NCBI GenBank assembly: GCA_017453285.1
Contig: JAFTKL010000073.1
Location: 1-40,808 of the forward strand
Direction: 5' to 3'
From: Clostridia bacterium
GTDB lineage: Bacteria > Bacillota > Clostridia > Oscillospirales > CAG-272
DNA: 40,808 nucleotides
The position numbers and the translations under genes were made by a program. Below the pieces are notes generated by a model. The model ran no database searches, was not told where the DNA came from, and saw only the letters and a list, made by a program, of their open reading frames with translations. This document shows, one piece after another, positions 1-6,597 of this stretch; positions within the stretch are counted from its first letter, which is position 1, and each line of letters begins with the position of its first letter.

Positions 1-8
1 CGAATGTT

Positions 9-51
9 GCGAACCGGATCCCGTGCGCTTTGCGCACGTGGCACGGTTCGC
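9..51. repeat. Nested inverted repeat at window edge
   Basis: An outer 8-bp inverted repeat (9-16 with 44-51) encloses an inner 7-bp stem (22-28 with 32-38) around a 3-nt loop. An alternative stem pairs 21-26 with 41-46. No run of T follows on either strand. It lies just beyond the tRNA-Cys terminator. Its role is unknown; it may be a structured intergenic repeat or the edge of something outside the window. Confidence 0.45.
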
Positions 52-68
52 TTCATGAGTAGCACGTC

Positions 69-106
69 AAAAAAAGCAGGACACCTATTGGTGTCCTGCT
101 TTTTTT
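69..106 (-). terminator. Intrinsic terminator of tRNA-Cys
   Basis: A perfect 10-bp stem (76-85 with 90-99, loop TATT) is flanked by A and T runs. Read on the minus strand it directly follows the 3' end of tRNA-Cys and ends in seven U. The flanking runs make it usable from both directions. Confidence 0.9.
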
Positions 107-180
107 TGGAGGCGCCACCCGGAATCGAACCGGGGATAGAGGTGTTGCAGACCTTTGCCTTACCGCTTGGCCATAGCGCC
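107..180 (-). tRNA. tRNA-Cys (anticodon GCA)
   Basis: On the minus strand the acceptor arm begins GGCGC and pairs with the 3' end before the discriminator U and an encoded CCA (107-109). A D-arm, an anticodon arm with GCA (plus-strand complement at 146-148) and a GGTTCGATTCC T-arm are all visible. Length is 71 nt plus CCA, normal for bacterial tRNA-Cys. It is transcribed alone, between its own promoter and terminator. Confidence 0.96.
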
Positions 181-282
181 ATATAGCTGTCGGCGTTGCC
201 GACTATATTATCATATTCATCTCGCGAGGGAAATATACCGCGGGAGAATATTGGTTGCGTCGATCTCTCATTCGACTTAAAG

Positions 283-311
283 ATTATATCACAACTTTTT
301 ATCTTTGTCAA
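283..311 (-). promoter_or_regulatory. Sigma-A promoter for tRNA-Cys
   Basis: The minus strand reads TTGACA (306-311), a 17-bp spacer and TATAAT (283-288), a perfect consensus. Transcription should start near 276, about 95 nt before the mature tRNA. Between it and the tRNA I see a short GC-rich hairpin near 188-202 and nothing else. Confidence 0.85.
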
Positions 312-379
312 GCCTTTTTTTGTTTTTTGCAAAAAGAATTTTAAGAATTCTAATTTTTTTAAAAATCTTTATTTTTTTA

Positions 380-408
380 TTGAAAAAAAAGCGGCTATAT
401 GCTATAAT
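380..408 (+). promoter_or_regulatory. Sigma-A promoter for the mgtE leader
   Basis: TTGAAA (380-385), 17 bp and TATAAT (403-408), with an extended -10 TGC. Transcription should start near 415. This gives a leader of about 255 nt before the mgtE start codon, long enough for a regulatory RNA. Confidence 0.85.
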
Positions 409-500
409 GTACCTAAAGGGTTGAGTTATCCTATCACCTGCGCTTCTGTATTTGAATAAACGCAGGGAATATATGAAAATAATTACGGAAGGAGACGAAT

Positions 501-584
501 ATGAACGCCGACGGGTGCAATCGAAGTTGCAAGTTAAGTTATTATAATTTAATACCGACGGAAAAGTGCAGTTTCGTCTTCTAA
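501..584 (+). CDS. 27-codon leader peptide upstream of mgtE
   Basis: ATG at 501 is preceded by the strong ribosome site GGAAGGAG (487-494) at 6 nt and runs 27 codons to TAA at 582-584. The peptide has three cysteines (6, 10, 23), all UGC codons, with Arg8, Tyr14-Tyr15, Pro19, and ends Phe-Val-Phe. No signal peptide or known domain is visible. The first two Cys codons lie in a small hairpin (516-520 with 527-531). The ribosome site overlaps a 9-bp stem (491-499 with 573-581) whose other arm is the last codons of the ORF. Codons 20-22 hold a segment complementary to the terminator downstream. Its position and ribosome site argue for a regulatory leader peptide rather than a functional protein. 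It could be a chance ORF; conservation would decide. Confidence 0.6.
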   Translation: MNADGCNRSCKLSYYNLIPTEKCSFVF

Positions 585-626
585 GACCTATTTGTCAGGA
601 CATCATCGCGCCCCGCGATAAGCTCG

Positions 627-670
627 TGACCTCTTTTCCGTTTGAATGAGGAAAAGGAGGTCATTTTTTT
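627..670 (+). terminator. Regulated terminator overlapping the mgtE ribosome site
   Basis: A 13-bp stem (627-639 with 650-663, one bulged G) and a loop of about 10 nt are followed by seven T at 664-670. The mgtE ATG begins at the very next base. The AAGGAGG ribosome site lies in the 3' arm, so the hairpin also sequesters translation initiation. Confidence 0.85.
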
Positions 671-2077
671 ATGGATTTTTCTGAGGACAGAGCTTTTTTG
701 GAGCAGCAAGACAGAGATTACCGCAGAGCGATACTTTCGATAATCCGCGGTGACAGCTCGGACGAGCTGATGCGCTCCTTGCTCGAGGACTACCACGCAA
801 ACGACATCGCCGCGGTGCTCGAGGAGCTTAGCGAGGAGGAGAACGAGAAGCTTCTGCGCGTGCTTGGCAACGAGGCGATGGCAGAGATCGTTGCATATCT
901 CGACGACGCGTCCGAGATCATCGAGCAGATGGATGCCGACGATGCGGCTGAGATCATCGAGCAGATGGACGCCGACGAGGCGCTCGAGGTGCTTGATACG
1001 CTTGACGAAGAGACTCGTCAAGAGGTGCTTGAGCTTATCGAGGACGAGGTCAAGCAGGAGATCGAGCTGATCGACTCCTACGGCGACGACGAGTTCGGTA
1101 GCGTGATGAGCACGAATTTCATCGCGATCAGCAGGGAGCTGAGCGTCAAGGGCGCGATGCGAAAGCTGATTGCCGAAGCGCCCGAGAACGACAATATTTT
1201 TACCATCTTCGTCGTCGACGGGGACGGCGCGTTCTATGGCGCGATAAATCTCAAGGAGCTTATAGTTGCGAGGAGCGATAAGCCGCTTGAGGATCTTATA
1301 TACAACACCTTCCCGTACGTGCTTGACAAGGAGAGCATCTCTGAGAACATCGAGCGCGTGAGGGGATATTCCGAGGAGCTCATACCGGTTCTCTCGGAGG
1401 AGGATCACCGCATTCTCGGCGTTATCACCTCGCACGACGTCACCGAGATCGTCGATGCGGAGCTCGGCGAGGATTACGCAAAGCTCGCGGCACTCGGCTC
1501 TGAGGAGAACGTGCGAGAGCCGGTATTCAAGAGTATGAAAAAGCGAATTCCGTGGCTTATCGCGCTTCTGTTCCTCGGACTCGCTGTCTCGGCGGTCGTC
1601 GGACTCTTCGAGGGCGTGGTCAAGGAGCTGCCGCTTATCGTCAGCTTTCAGTCGTTGATACTCGGAATGGCGGGTAACGTCGGCACGCAGTCGCTTGCGG
1701 TCACGGTCAGAGCGGTCAGCTCGGACGAGCTGGATGGTGGAAAGTTCAGATTTATTTTCAAGGAGACGCGCGTTGCCTTCTTCAACGGTGCGCTGATCGG
1801 TCTGTTTTCCTTTGTCGTAGTTGGAATTTACCTCTCGGCGATAGGCGGACATCCTGCGTCTCTTGCATTCAGCGCGGCAGCCTGCGTGGGTCTGGCGCTC
1901 TGCTTTGCGATGATGATCTCGGGCTTTACGGGCGCGGCGATACCAATGTGCTTTCACAAGCTCGGCATAGATCCCGCTATCGCGTCTGGCCCGCTGATCA
2001 CGACGGTGAACGATCTCGTCGCGGTCGTCAGCTACTACGGACTCGCGTGGATACTGCTTATAAATTTTGGAGTTTAA
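671..2077 (+). CDS. mgtE: Magnesium transporter MgtE
   Basis: 468 residues, a normal length for MgtE, an inner-membrane homodimeric Mg2+ channel gated by its own cytoplasmic magnesium sensor. In order: an acidic N domain (about 1-130) with near-repeats rich in Asp and Glu around residues 75-120; a pair of CBS domains (about 130-265); a linker helix; and a five-helix membrane domain (about 285-468). The membrane domain shows the family signature AGNVGTQ and, near the C-terminus, the ASGP...TTVND segment whose Asp lines the ion pore in the known structure. The start is set by the ribosome site AAGGAGG at 654-660, inside the terminator of the leader. It is the only gene of its transcript; a MITE-like element with a terminator hairpin follows four bases after the stop. 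Family assignment is very safe, regulation is inferred. Confidence 0.95.
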   Translation: MDFSEDRAFLEQQDRDYRRAILSIIRGDSSDELMRSLLEDYHANDIAAVLEELSEEENEKLLRVLGNEAMAEIVAYLDDASEIIEQMDADDAAEIIEQMDADEALEVLDTLDEETRQEVLELIEDEVKQEIELIDSYGDDEFGSVMSTNFIAISRELSVKGAMRKLIAEAPENDNIFTIFVVDGDGAFYGAINLKELIVARSDKPLEDLIYNTFPYVLDKESISENIERVRGYSEELIPVLSEEDHRILGVITSHDVTEIVDAELGEDYAKLAALGSEENVREPVFKSMKKRIPWLIALLFLGLAVSAVVGLFEGVVKELPLIVSFQSLILGMAGNVGTQSLAVTVRAVSSDELDGGKFRFIFKETRVAFFNGALIGLFSFVVVGIYLSAIGGHPASLAFSAAACVGLALCFAMMISGFTGAAIPMCFHKLGIDPAIASGPLITTVNDLVAVVSYYGLAWILLINFGV

Positions 2078-2081
2078 AAAT

Positions 2082-2305
2082 AGGGGCTGCTTCATTTAGC
2101 GCAGAACAAAAACACACGAATAATTAAAGAATAAAAATACCGCTTTTTCCGTCGAAAATGATGGAGAAAGCGGTTTTTAAGGTAGAAATCCTTGCGGATT
2201 TCAATTTTTATGTGTGTTTTTTAGCCGCGTTCTCCGCCTCTGGCGTACCTTTGTACGCCGACGAAACGGAGAACACGTCTTCTGCATCTAAATGAAGCAG
2301 TCCCT
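2082..2305 (+). mobile_element. MITE-like inverted-repeat element, copy 1
   Basis: About 224 bp with terminal inverted repeats of about 18 bp (2082-2099 with 2288-2305), extending with a small indel through GCAGAA to about 26 bp. Inside are a terminator-like stem around 2139-2178 with A and T flanks, a small hairpin around 2187-2204, complementary arms rich in ACACAC and GTGTGT, and a GC-rich hairpin around 2230-2275. The same element, well over 90 percent identical, occurs inverted at 20209-20431. It has no ORF, so it would be non-autonomous. I see no clear target-site duplication. It sits between the convergent mgtE and the minus-strand gene after it and probably terminates both. Confidence 0.75.
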
Positions 2306-2310
2306 TTTGG

Positions 2311-3519
2311 TTATTTCTGATAAAGCAGATATGTCCAATATGCAGCGACGCACTGTACGGGCCAATAGCAGTAAGCTTTTTCGTACTGTGCTTTGTAAAG
2401 AAATCTCTCTATAGTTTCGCATTCCTCTGCCGAGTACTTGAAGTCGGGGCAGATACAGCCGATAATGATCGCTTCGGCGGCATTTCTCATAATTCTGAAT
2501 ACGTCGTCGATGGCTTCAACCTGATGAGAGTAGCAGGCTACGCCGTGGCGCATCTCAATCAGATACGCGGGAGAGCCTCTCCATCCTCGCACCTCGGTCT
2601 TGAATTGAAGCTTGTCCATACCTTCCTCGGCGGCTCTGACGTGCTTGTATGCAACGGTGGAGACCTTCTGCATCAGCTTGTAGTAACGAGCCTTGTATTC
2701 GGGCTCTTCTTCGTGGTCGTACAGCAGGCGCAGGGAATATTGCATCTGCAAGAAGAGATAGCAGAATTTTTCGCGATTGACGGTATCGTCGGATATCTTC
2801 TCGGCTCGCTCAAGTGCCCAATCACGATATTTTCTGTACATATCCAGCCAATGACCGTCCTTGGTGACAGCGTAAGCCGCCATATATATCATCGGACCTC
2901 TGTGGCACTCGTGTATTCCCAAATTTCCGTACATTTCGCAATAGGTGCCCGGCTTGCCGTCCTCTCTGAGCAGTGCATAATTGTTCTCGGGGATAACGTC
3001 TCTGTCCGCCTTCTTGGCAAAAGAGGCCAGAACTTCTCTTATCTTTTGCTTTTGTTCGTCCGTGGCAAGCTTTGAGTTATAAAGCTTGGTTCCCATATAG
3101 AGCCAATGCGTGTATTGGTCACGCGAGGAATTGATATAATGAGAAGAGCTATCGAGGGGAGAAACGCTTCGCGCAAGGAATCCCTCGTCTTCTGATATAG
3201 TGGCATTCTTGTAAAAGCCGTCGAATATGTCGGATATCTCGGCTCTCAGATGCTCCTCGCCCGTGATCTCATAGCGGGCAATTATAGCCTCTATCATTGA
3301 ACCGCCGTTCAGCGTACAGTCCTCCATACCCGTGCCCCAGCCTGCCTCGTTGGGAACGTTGGCATTGATCTCCTCAAGGGTAGGCAGATGGTCAAAGCCC
3401 CACTCTCCGTCCTTGCCCGTAACGTAGTCGTATATAAGCTTCATATCCTTGCGGTAAAATCTGTTCATTACCACCGACCACGCTGTATCCATTCTGTCTC
3501 TGAGTAATTTTTCGTCCAT
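2311..3519 (-). CDS. Uncharacterised protein, possible alpha/alpha-barrel glycosidase-like
   Basis: 402 residues from the ATG at 3519, chosen because a GGAGG ribosome site lies 5 nt upstream; a longer reading starting at 3585 has no ribosome site. No signal peptide or membrane segment, so it should be cytoplasmic. The protein is mostly alpha-helical and rich in Trp, Tyr, His and Glu. It has a conserved-looking acidic and aromatic patch near residues 50-75 (Trp-Gly-Thr-Gly followed by Glu-Asp-Cys) and a helix-rich C-terminus. This pattern recalls six-hairpin (alpha/alpha) glycosidases such as unsaturated glycuronyl hydrolases, but I cannot place the family or point to a catalytic pair. It has its own consensus promoter at 3551-3579, is monocistronic, and ends against the MITE-like element. 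Confidence 0.8.
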   Translation of the reverse strand: MDEKLLRDRMDTAWSVVMNRFYRKDMKLIYDYVTGKDGEWGFDHLPTLEEINANVPNEAGWGTGMEDCTLNGGSMIEAIIARYEITGEEHLRAEISDIFDGFYKNATISEDEGFLARSVSPLDSSSHYINSSRDQYTHWLYMGTKLYNSKLATDEQKQKIREVLASFAKKADRDVIPENNYALLREDGKPGTYCEMYGNLGIHECHRGPMIYMAAYAVTKDGHWLDMYRKYRDWALERAEKISDDTVNREKFCYLFLQMQYSLRLLYDHEEEPEYKARYYKLMQKVSTVAYKHVRAAEEGMDKLQFKTEVRGWRGSPAYLIEMRHGVACYSHQVEAIDDVFRIMRNAAEAIIIGCICPDFKYSAEECETIERFLYKAQYEKAYCYWPVQCVAAYWTYLLYQK

Positions 3520-3550
3520 AAAAACCTCCGCGAGTATTTCACTCAAGGCT

Positions 3551-3579
3551 ATTATAGCAACCCTTTCGCGCCGTGTCAA
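3551..3579 (-). promoter_or_regulatory. Sigma-A promoter for the 2311-3519 gene
   Basis: The minus strand reads TTGACA (3574-3579), 17 bp, TATAAT (3551-3556), with an extended -10 TGC. The expected start is near 3544, giving a short leader of about 25 nt. Confidence 0.85.
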
Positions 3580-3681
3580 GCACAAACAGCGTTTTTGTCA
3601 GGATGATCTTGCGAAAATTACAATATGGAAGCGCAAAGCCTCAAATGTTCAAGAATACTCGCTAAAAATTCTCAAAAGCTC

Positions 3682-3710
3682 TTGTAAAAATCCTCAAGAT
3701 TTGATATAAT
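3682..3710 (+). promoter_or_regulatory. Sigma-A promoter for metG
   Basis: TTGTAA (3682-3687), 17 bp, TATAAT (3705-3710). The leader of about 55 nt is too short for a T-box, so metG is not tRNA-regulated in that way here. Confidence 0.75.
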
Positions 3711-3770
3711 AAATTATATATTGATATTTTTAGGTTAAAAATCAAATTTTTGACATCGGAAGGTGATAAA

Positions 3771-5741
3771 ATGAAAGAAAAGTATTACATCACAACAGCG
3801 ATAGCGTATGCGTCGAGAAAGCCTCACTTTGGAAATACCTATGAGGTAATTATGACCGACGCGGTCGCAAGATATAAGAGAGCACGCGGCTACGACGTGT
3901 TCTTCTGCACGGGTACCGACGAGCACGGTCAGAAGATCGAGGATCTTGCGAATGCGGCAGGTATTACCCCCAAGCAGTACGTTGACGGCGTTGCGGGCGA
4001 GATCCGCGGCATCTGGGACAAGATGAATTCGAGCTACGACTATTTCATCCGCACGACCGACGGTTATCACGAGGCAAACGTGCAGAAGATCTTCAGGAAG
4101 TTCTACGACAAGGGTGACATCTACAAGGGCAAATACGAGGGCTGGTACTGCACGCCCTGTGAGTCCTTTTTCACCGAGACTCAGGCGGCAGAGGGCAAGT
4201 GCCCCGACTGCGGTCGCCCCGTACAGAAGGCGAGCGAAGAGGCGTACTTCTTTAAGATGAGCAAGTATGCAGATCTCCTTATGAAGCATATCGAGGAGCA
4301 TCCCGAGTTCATCGAGCCCGAGTCGCGCAAGAAGGAGATGGTCAACAACTTCCTCAAGGCAGGTCTGCAGGATCTCTGCGTTTCGCGCACCTCGTTCAAG
4401 TGGGGAATTCCGGTCGACTTCGACGATCGCCACGTCGTTTACGTATGGCTCGACGCGCTGACTAACTACATCACCGCTCTCGGATACGATGCGGACAAGA
4501 CCTTTGAGGAGCAGTCCGAGCACTTCAAGAAGTATTGGCCTGCCGACGTTCACATCATCGGTAAGGACATTCTCCGTTTCCACACTATCTATTGGCCTAT
4601 CTTCCTTATGGCGCTCGATCTGCCTCTGCCGAAGAAGGTATTCGGTCATCCGTGGTTCAACTTTGGCGTTGAGAAGATGTCGAAGTCTCGCGGAAACGTT
4701 ATCTACGCTGACAAGCTCGCAGAGAGATTCGGCGTTGACGGCGTAAGATACTACGCGCTCTCCGAGATGCCCTACAACGCAGACGGAAGCATCACCTATG
4801 AGGCAGTCATCAAGAGATATAACACCGACCTCGTTAACAATATGGGCAACCTCGTCAAGCGTACTCTCGATATGCAGAAAAAGTACTTTGACAAGGTAGT
4901 TCAGGCACCCGTAGTACACGACGCGCTCGACGACGAGCTGAGCGCGGCTTGCGTTGAGGCTTACAAGGGCTTTACCGAAAATATGGACGCTTACCACATT
5001 GCAGACGCGCTTGAGTGCGTGTTCGCTATGTTCAACAGAGCTAATAAGTATATCGACGAGACTACACCATGGACTCTTGCTAAGGACGAGAGCCAGAAGG
5101 CAAGACTCGGAACGGTGCTCTACAACCTGCTTGAGACTATCCGTTGGGGAGCAGTAATGCTCGCTCCCATCATTCCCGATACCTCTGCAGAGATACTTGC
5201 AACTCTTGGTACCGACGCGTGTGACTACGAGAGCATCGGCACGGCTGACAAGTTCGGCGCGATCAAGCCCGAGAGCGTTGTCGGCGACTCGAGAGTTATG
5301 TTCGCACGTATCGACGAGGCTAAGCTCCTCGCTGAGCTTGAAGCCGAGATGGAGGCGCAGAGAGCTGCTGCCGAGGCGGCAGAAAAGGCAAACGCCGCTC
5401 CCGAGAAGCCCGAGGGCTGTGCGCTTATCGGCATCGAGGACTTTATGGGAGTTGAGCTCCGCTCGGCGCAGATAATCTCGGCTGAGAGAGTTCCGAAGGC
5501 AAAGAAGCTTCTTTGCCTGCAGGTAGACCTCGGATACGAGAAGAGACAGGTCGTTTCGGGTATTGCAAAGTTCTATGCTCCTGAGGATCTGGTCGGCAAG
5601 AAGATAATCCTCGTTGCAAACCTCAAGCCTGCAAAGCTCTGCGGAATTGACTCCGAGGGTATGATCCTTGCAAGCGGTGAGGAGCAGGTAAGAGTTGTAT
5701 TTCTCGCCGAAGACACACCTCTTGGCGAGCGTATCAGATAA
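3771..5741 (+). CDS. metG: Methionyl-tRNA synthetase
   Basis: 656 residues. Class I aminoacyl-tRNA synthetase that charges tRNA-Met and initiator tRNA in the cytoplasm. The HIGH-type signature appears as Pro-His-Phe-Gly-Asn at residues 18-22. A zinc knuckle with two Cys-x-x-Cys pairs lies around residues 126-147, and KMSKS near residue 301. An anticodon-binding helical domain follows. After an Ala/Glu-rich linker (about residues 520-545), the C-terminal 110 residues form the OB-fold tRNA-binding domain used for dimerisation and tRNA capture. The start at 3771 follows AAGGTG; an upstream TTG at 3750 is in frame but overlaps that ribosome site. tatD follows after 5 nt, so the two are cotranscribed. 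Confidence 0.97.
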   Translation: MKEKYYITTAIAYASRKPHFGNTYEVIMTDAVARYKRARGYDVFFCTGTDEHGQKIEDLANAAGITPKQYVDGVAGEIRGIWDKMNSSYDYFIRTTDGYHEANVQKIFRKFYDKGDIYKGKYEGWYCTPCESFFTETQAAEGKCPDCGRPVQKASEEAYFFKMSKYADLLMKHIEEHPEFIEPESRKKEMVNNFLKAGLQDLCVSRTSFKWGIPVDFDDRHVVYVWLDALTNYITALGYDADKTFEEQSEHFKKYWPADVHIIGKDILRFHTIYWPIFLMALDLPLPKKVFGHPWFNFGVEKMSKSRGNVIYADKLAERFGVDGVRYYALSEMPYNADGSITYEAVIKRYNTDLVNNMGNLVKRTLDMQKKYFDKVVQAPVVHDALDDELSAACVEAYKGFTENMDAYHIADALECVFAMFNRANKYIDETTPWTLAKDESQKARLGTVLYNLLETIRWGAVMLAPIIPDTSAEILATLGTDACDYESIGTADKFGAIKPESVVGDSRVMFARIDEAKLLAELEAEMEAQRAAAEAAEKANAAPEKPEGCALIGIEDFMGVELRSAQIISAERVPKAKKLLCLQVDLGYEKRQVVSGIAKFYAPEDLVGKKIILVANLKPAKLCGIDSEGMILASGEEQVRVVFLAEDTPLGERIR

Positions 5742-5746
5742 TAAAA

Positions 5747-6556
5747 ATGGCAATTAACTTTTTTGACAGCCACGCGCACTATTACGACGATCGCTTCTAC
5801 GGCGAAGAAAATCCTCAAGGAGCGGAAAAGCTCCTTGAGGAGCTTTTTGCTGACGGACTGCTCGGCGTGATAAACGTGGGCACCAACCACCGCTCAAATC
5901 TTCGCGCGATCGAGCAGGCTAAGAAATATCCGCTTATGTACGTAGCGGCGGGAATTCATCCCGAGGACGTCGCAAGCACCGACATCGGTGTCGAGGGCGA
6001 GCTCGCGGAGCTCTACGCTCTGCTCGAGAACAGAGAAAAAAGGGAAGAGAACAAGATGGTCGCGCTCGGCGAGATCGGGCTTGACTACTATTGGGAGCCC
6101 TACGACCGCGACCAGCAGATCTATTGCTTTGAAGCGCAGATGGAGATGGCGCGCAAGCTCGATCTTCCCGTCGTGATACACGACAGAGAGGCTCACGGCG
6201 ACAGCTTTGACGTGGTGTGCAAGTACCCCGAGGTGCGTGGAGTTTTCCATAGCTATAGCGGGAGCGCGGAGATGGCAAAGGAGCTTATCAAGCGCGGTTG
6301 GTATATATCCTTTTCGGGCGTCGTTTCATTCAAGAACGCCGCAAAGATCAAGGAGGTCGCAAAGATCGTGCCGGACGACAGAATTCTTATCGAGACCGAC
6401 GCGCCCTACCTCGCACCGCATCCATTCAGGGGAAAGATAAATCACTCGGGCAGACTCTTCTACACCGCGACCGCTCTCGCAGAGGCGAGTGGCAGATCAG
6501 TAGAGGACGTAGCGCGACTGACTCGTGAGAACACAAAGAGACTTTTCGGAATTTGA
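5747..6556 (+). CDS. tatD: TatD family metal-dependent DNase
   Basis: 269 residues, the usual size for TatD-type hydrolases, which are TIM-barrel enzymes with two metal ions and 3'-5' nuclease activity. Visible ligands are His9 and His11 in the N-terminal HxH, Glu in GEIGLDY near 105, His in VIHDREA near 145, His in FHSYSG near 170, and Asp in ETDAPYL near 215. It starts 5 nt after the metG stop with no good ribosome site, so translation is probably coupled. The metG-tatD pair is a common Firmicute arrangement, linking translation with nucleic-acid housekeeping. The activity on DNA or RNA is inferred from the family. Confidence 0.93.
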   Translation: MAINFFDSHAHYYDDRFYGEENPQGAEKLLEELFADGLLGVINVGTNHRSNLRAIEQAKKYPLMYVAAGIHPEDVASTDIGVEGELAELYALLENREKREENKMVALGEIGLDYYWEPYDRDQQIYCFEAQMEMARKLDLPVVIHDREAHGDSFDVVCKYPEVRGVFHSYSGSAEMAKELIKRGWYISFSGVVSFKNAAKIKEVAKIVPDDRILIETDAPYLAPHPFRGKINHSGRLFYTATALAEASGRSVEDVARLTRENTKRLFGI

Positions 6557-6597
6557 CAATATCAGATGATACCTGTTTTTGACACGGAGGTATAAAA

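Larger units (their letters stand above)
487..670 (+). promoter_or_regulatory. Candidate attenuator controlling mgtE
   Basis: Seen: a stem closing the small-ORF region (491-499 with 573-581); a hairpin at 605-619 with a 3-nt loop; and a terminator at 627-670. The segment 558-566 (ACGGAAAAG) is perfectly complementary to 633-641 (CTTTTCCGT), which includes part of the terminator's 5' arm, so it could act as antiterminator. The 3' arm of the terminator contains the mgtE ribosome site AAGGAGG (654-660), so folding would both end transcription and hide translation. Inferred: ribosome movement over the small ORF masks or frees 558-566 and so chooses terminator or antiterminator. I could not match it to the M-box or the yybP-ykoY (manganese) consensus from memory. 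Confidence 0.6.

Noticed and set aside
4..186. 60-residue ORF at the left edge
   Set aside because: It reads through the tRNA-Cys terminator and the tRNA itself on the opposite strand.
196..459. 87-residue plus-strand ORF
   Set aside because: Lies in AT-rich promoter DNA, overlaps both the tRNA-Cys and mgtE promoters, and is Phe/Lys-rich low-complexity without a ribosome site.
415..626. M-box magnesium riboswitch before mgtE
   Set aside because: Expected from the gene, but I cannot find the conserved M-box core segments; a covariance-model search should confirm.
581..2095. 504-residue antisense ORF over mgtE
   Set aside because: Mirror of mgtE caused by biased codon third positions; very rich in Arg, His and Asp, no ribosome site, no family likeness.
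3600..3770. T-box leader for metG
   Set aside because: The leader is only about 55 nt after the promoter and contains no T-box core or terminator.
3735..5753. 672-residue antisense ORF over metG
   Set aside because: Same shadow effect; the plus frame is a complete MetRS with all motifs.
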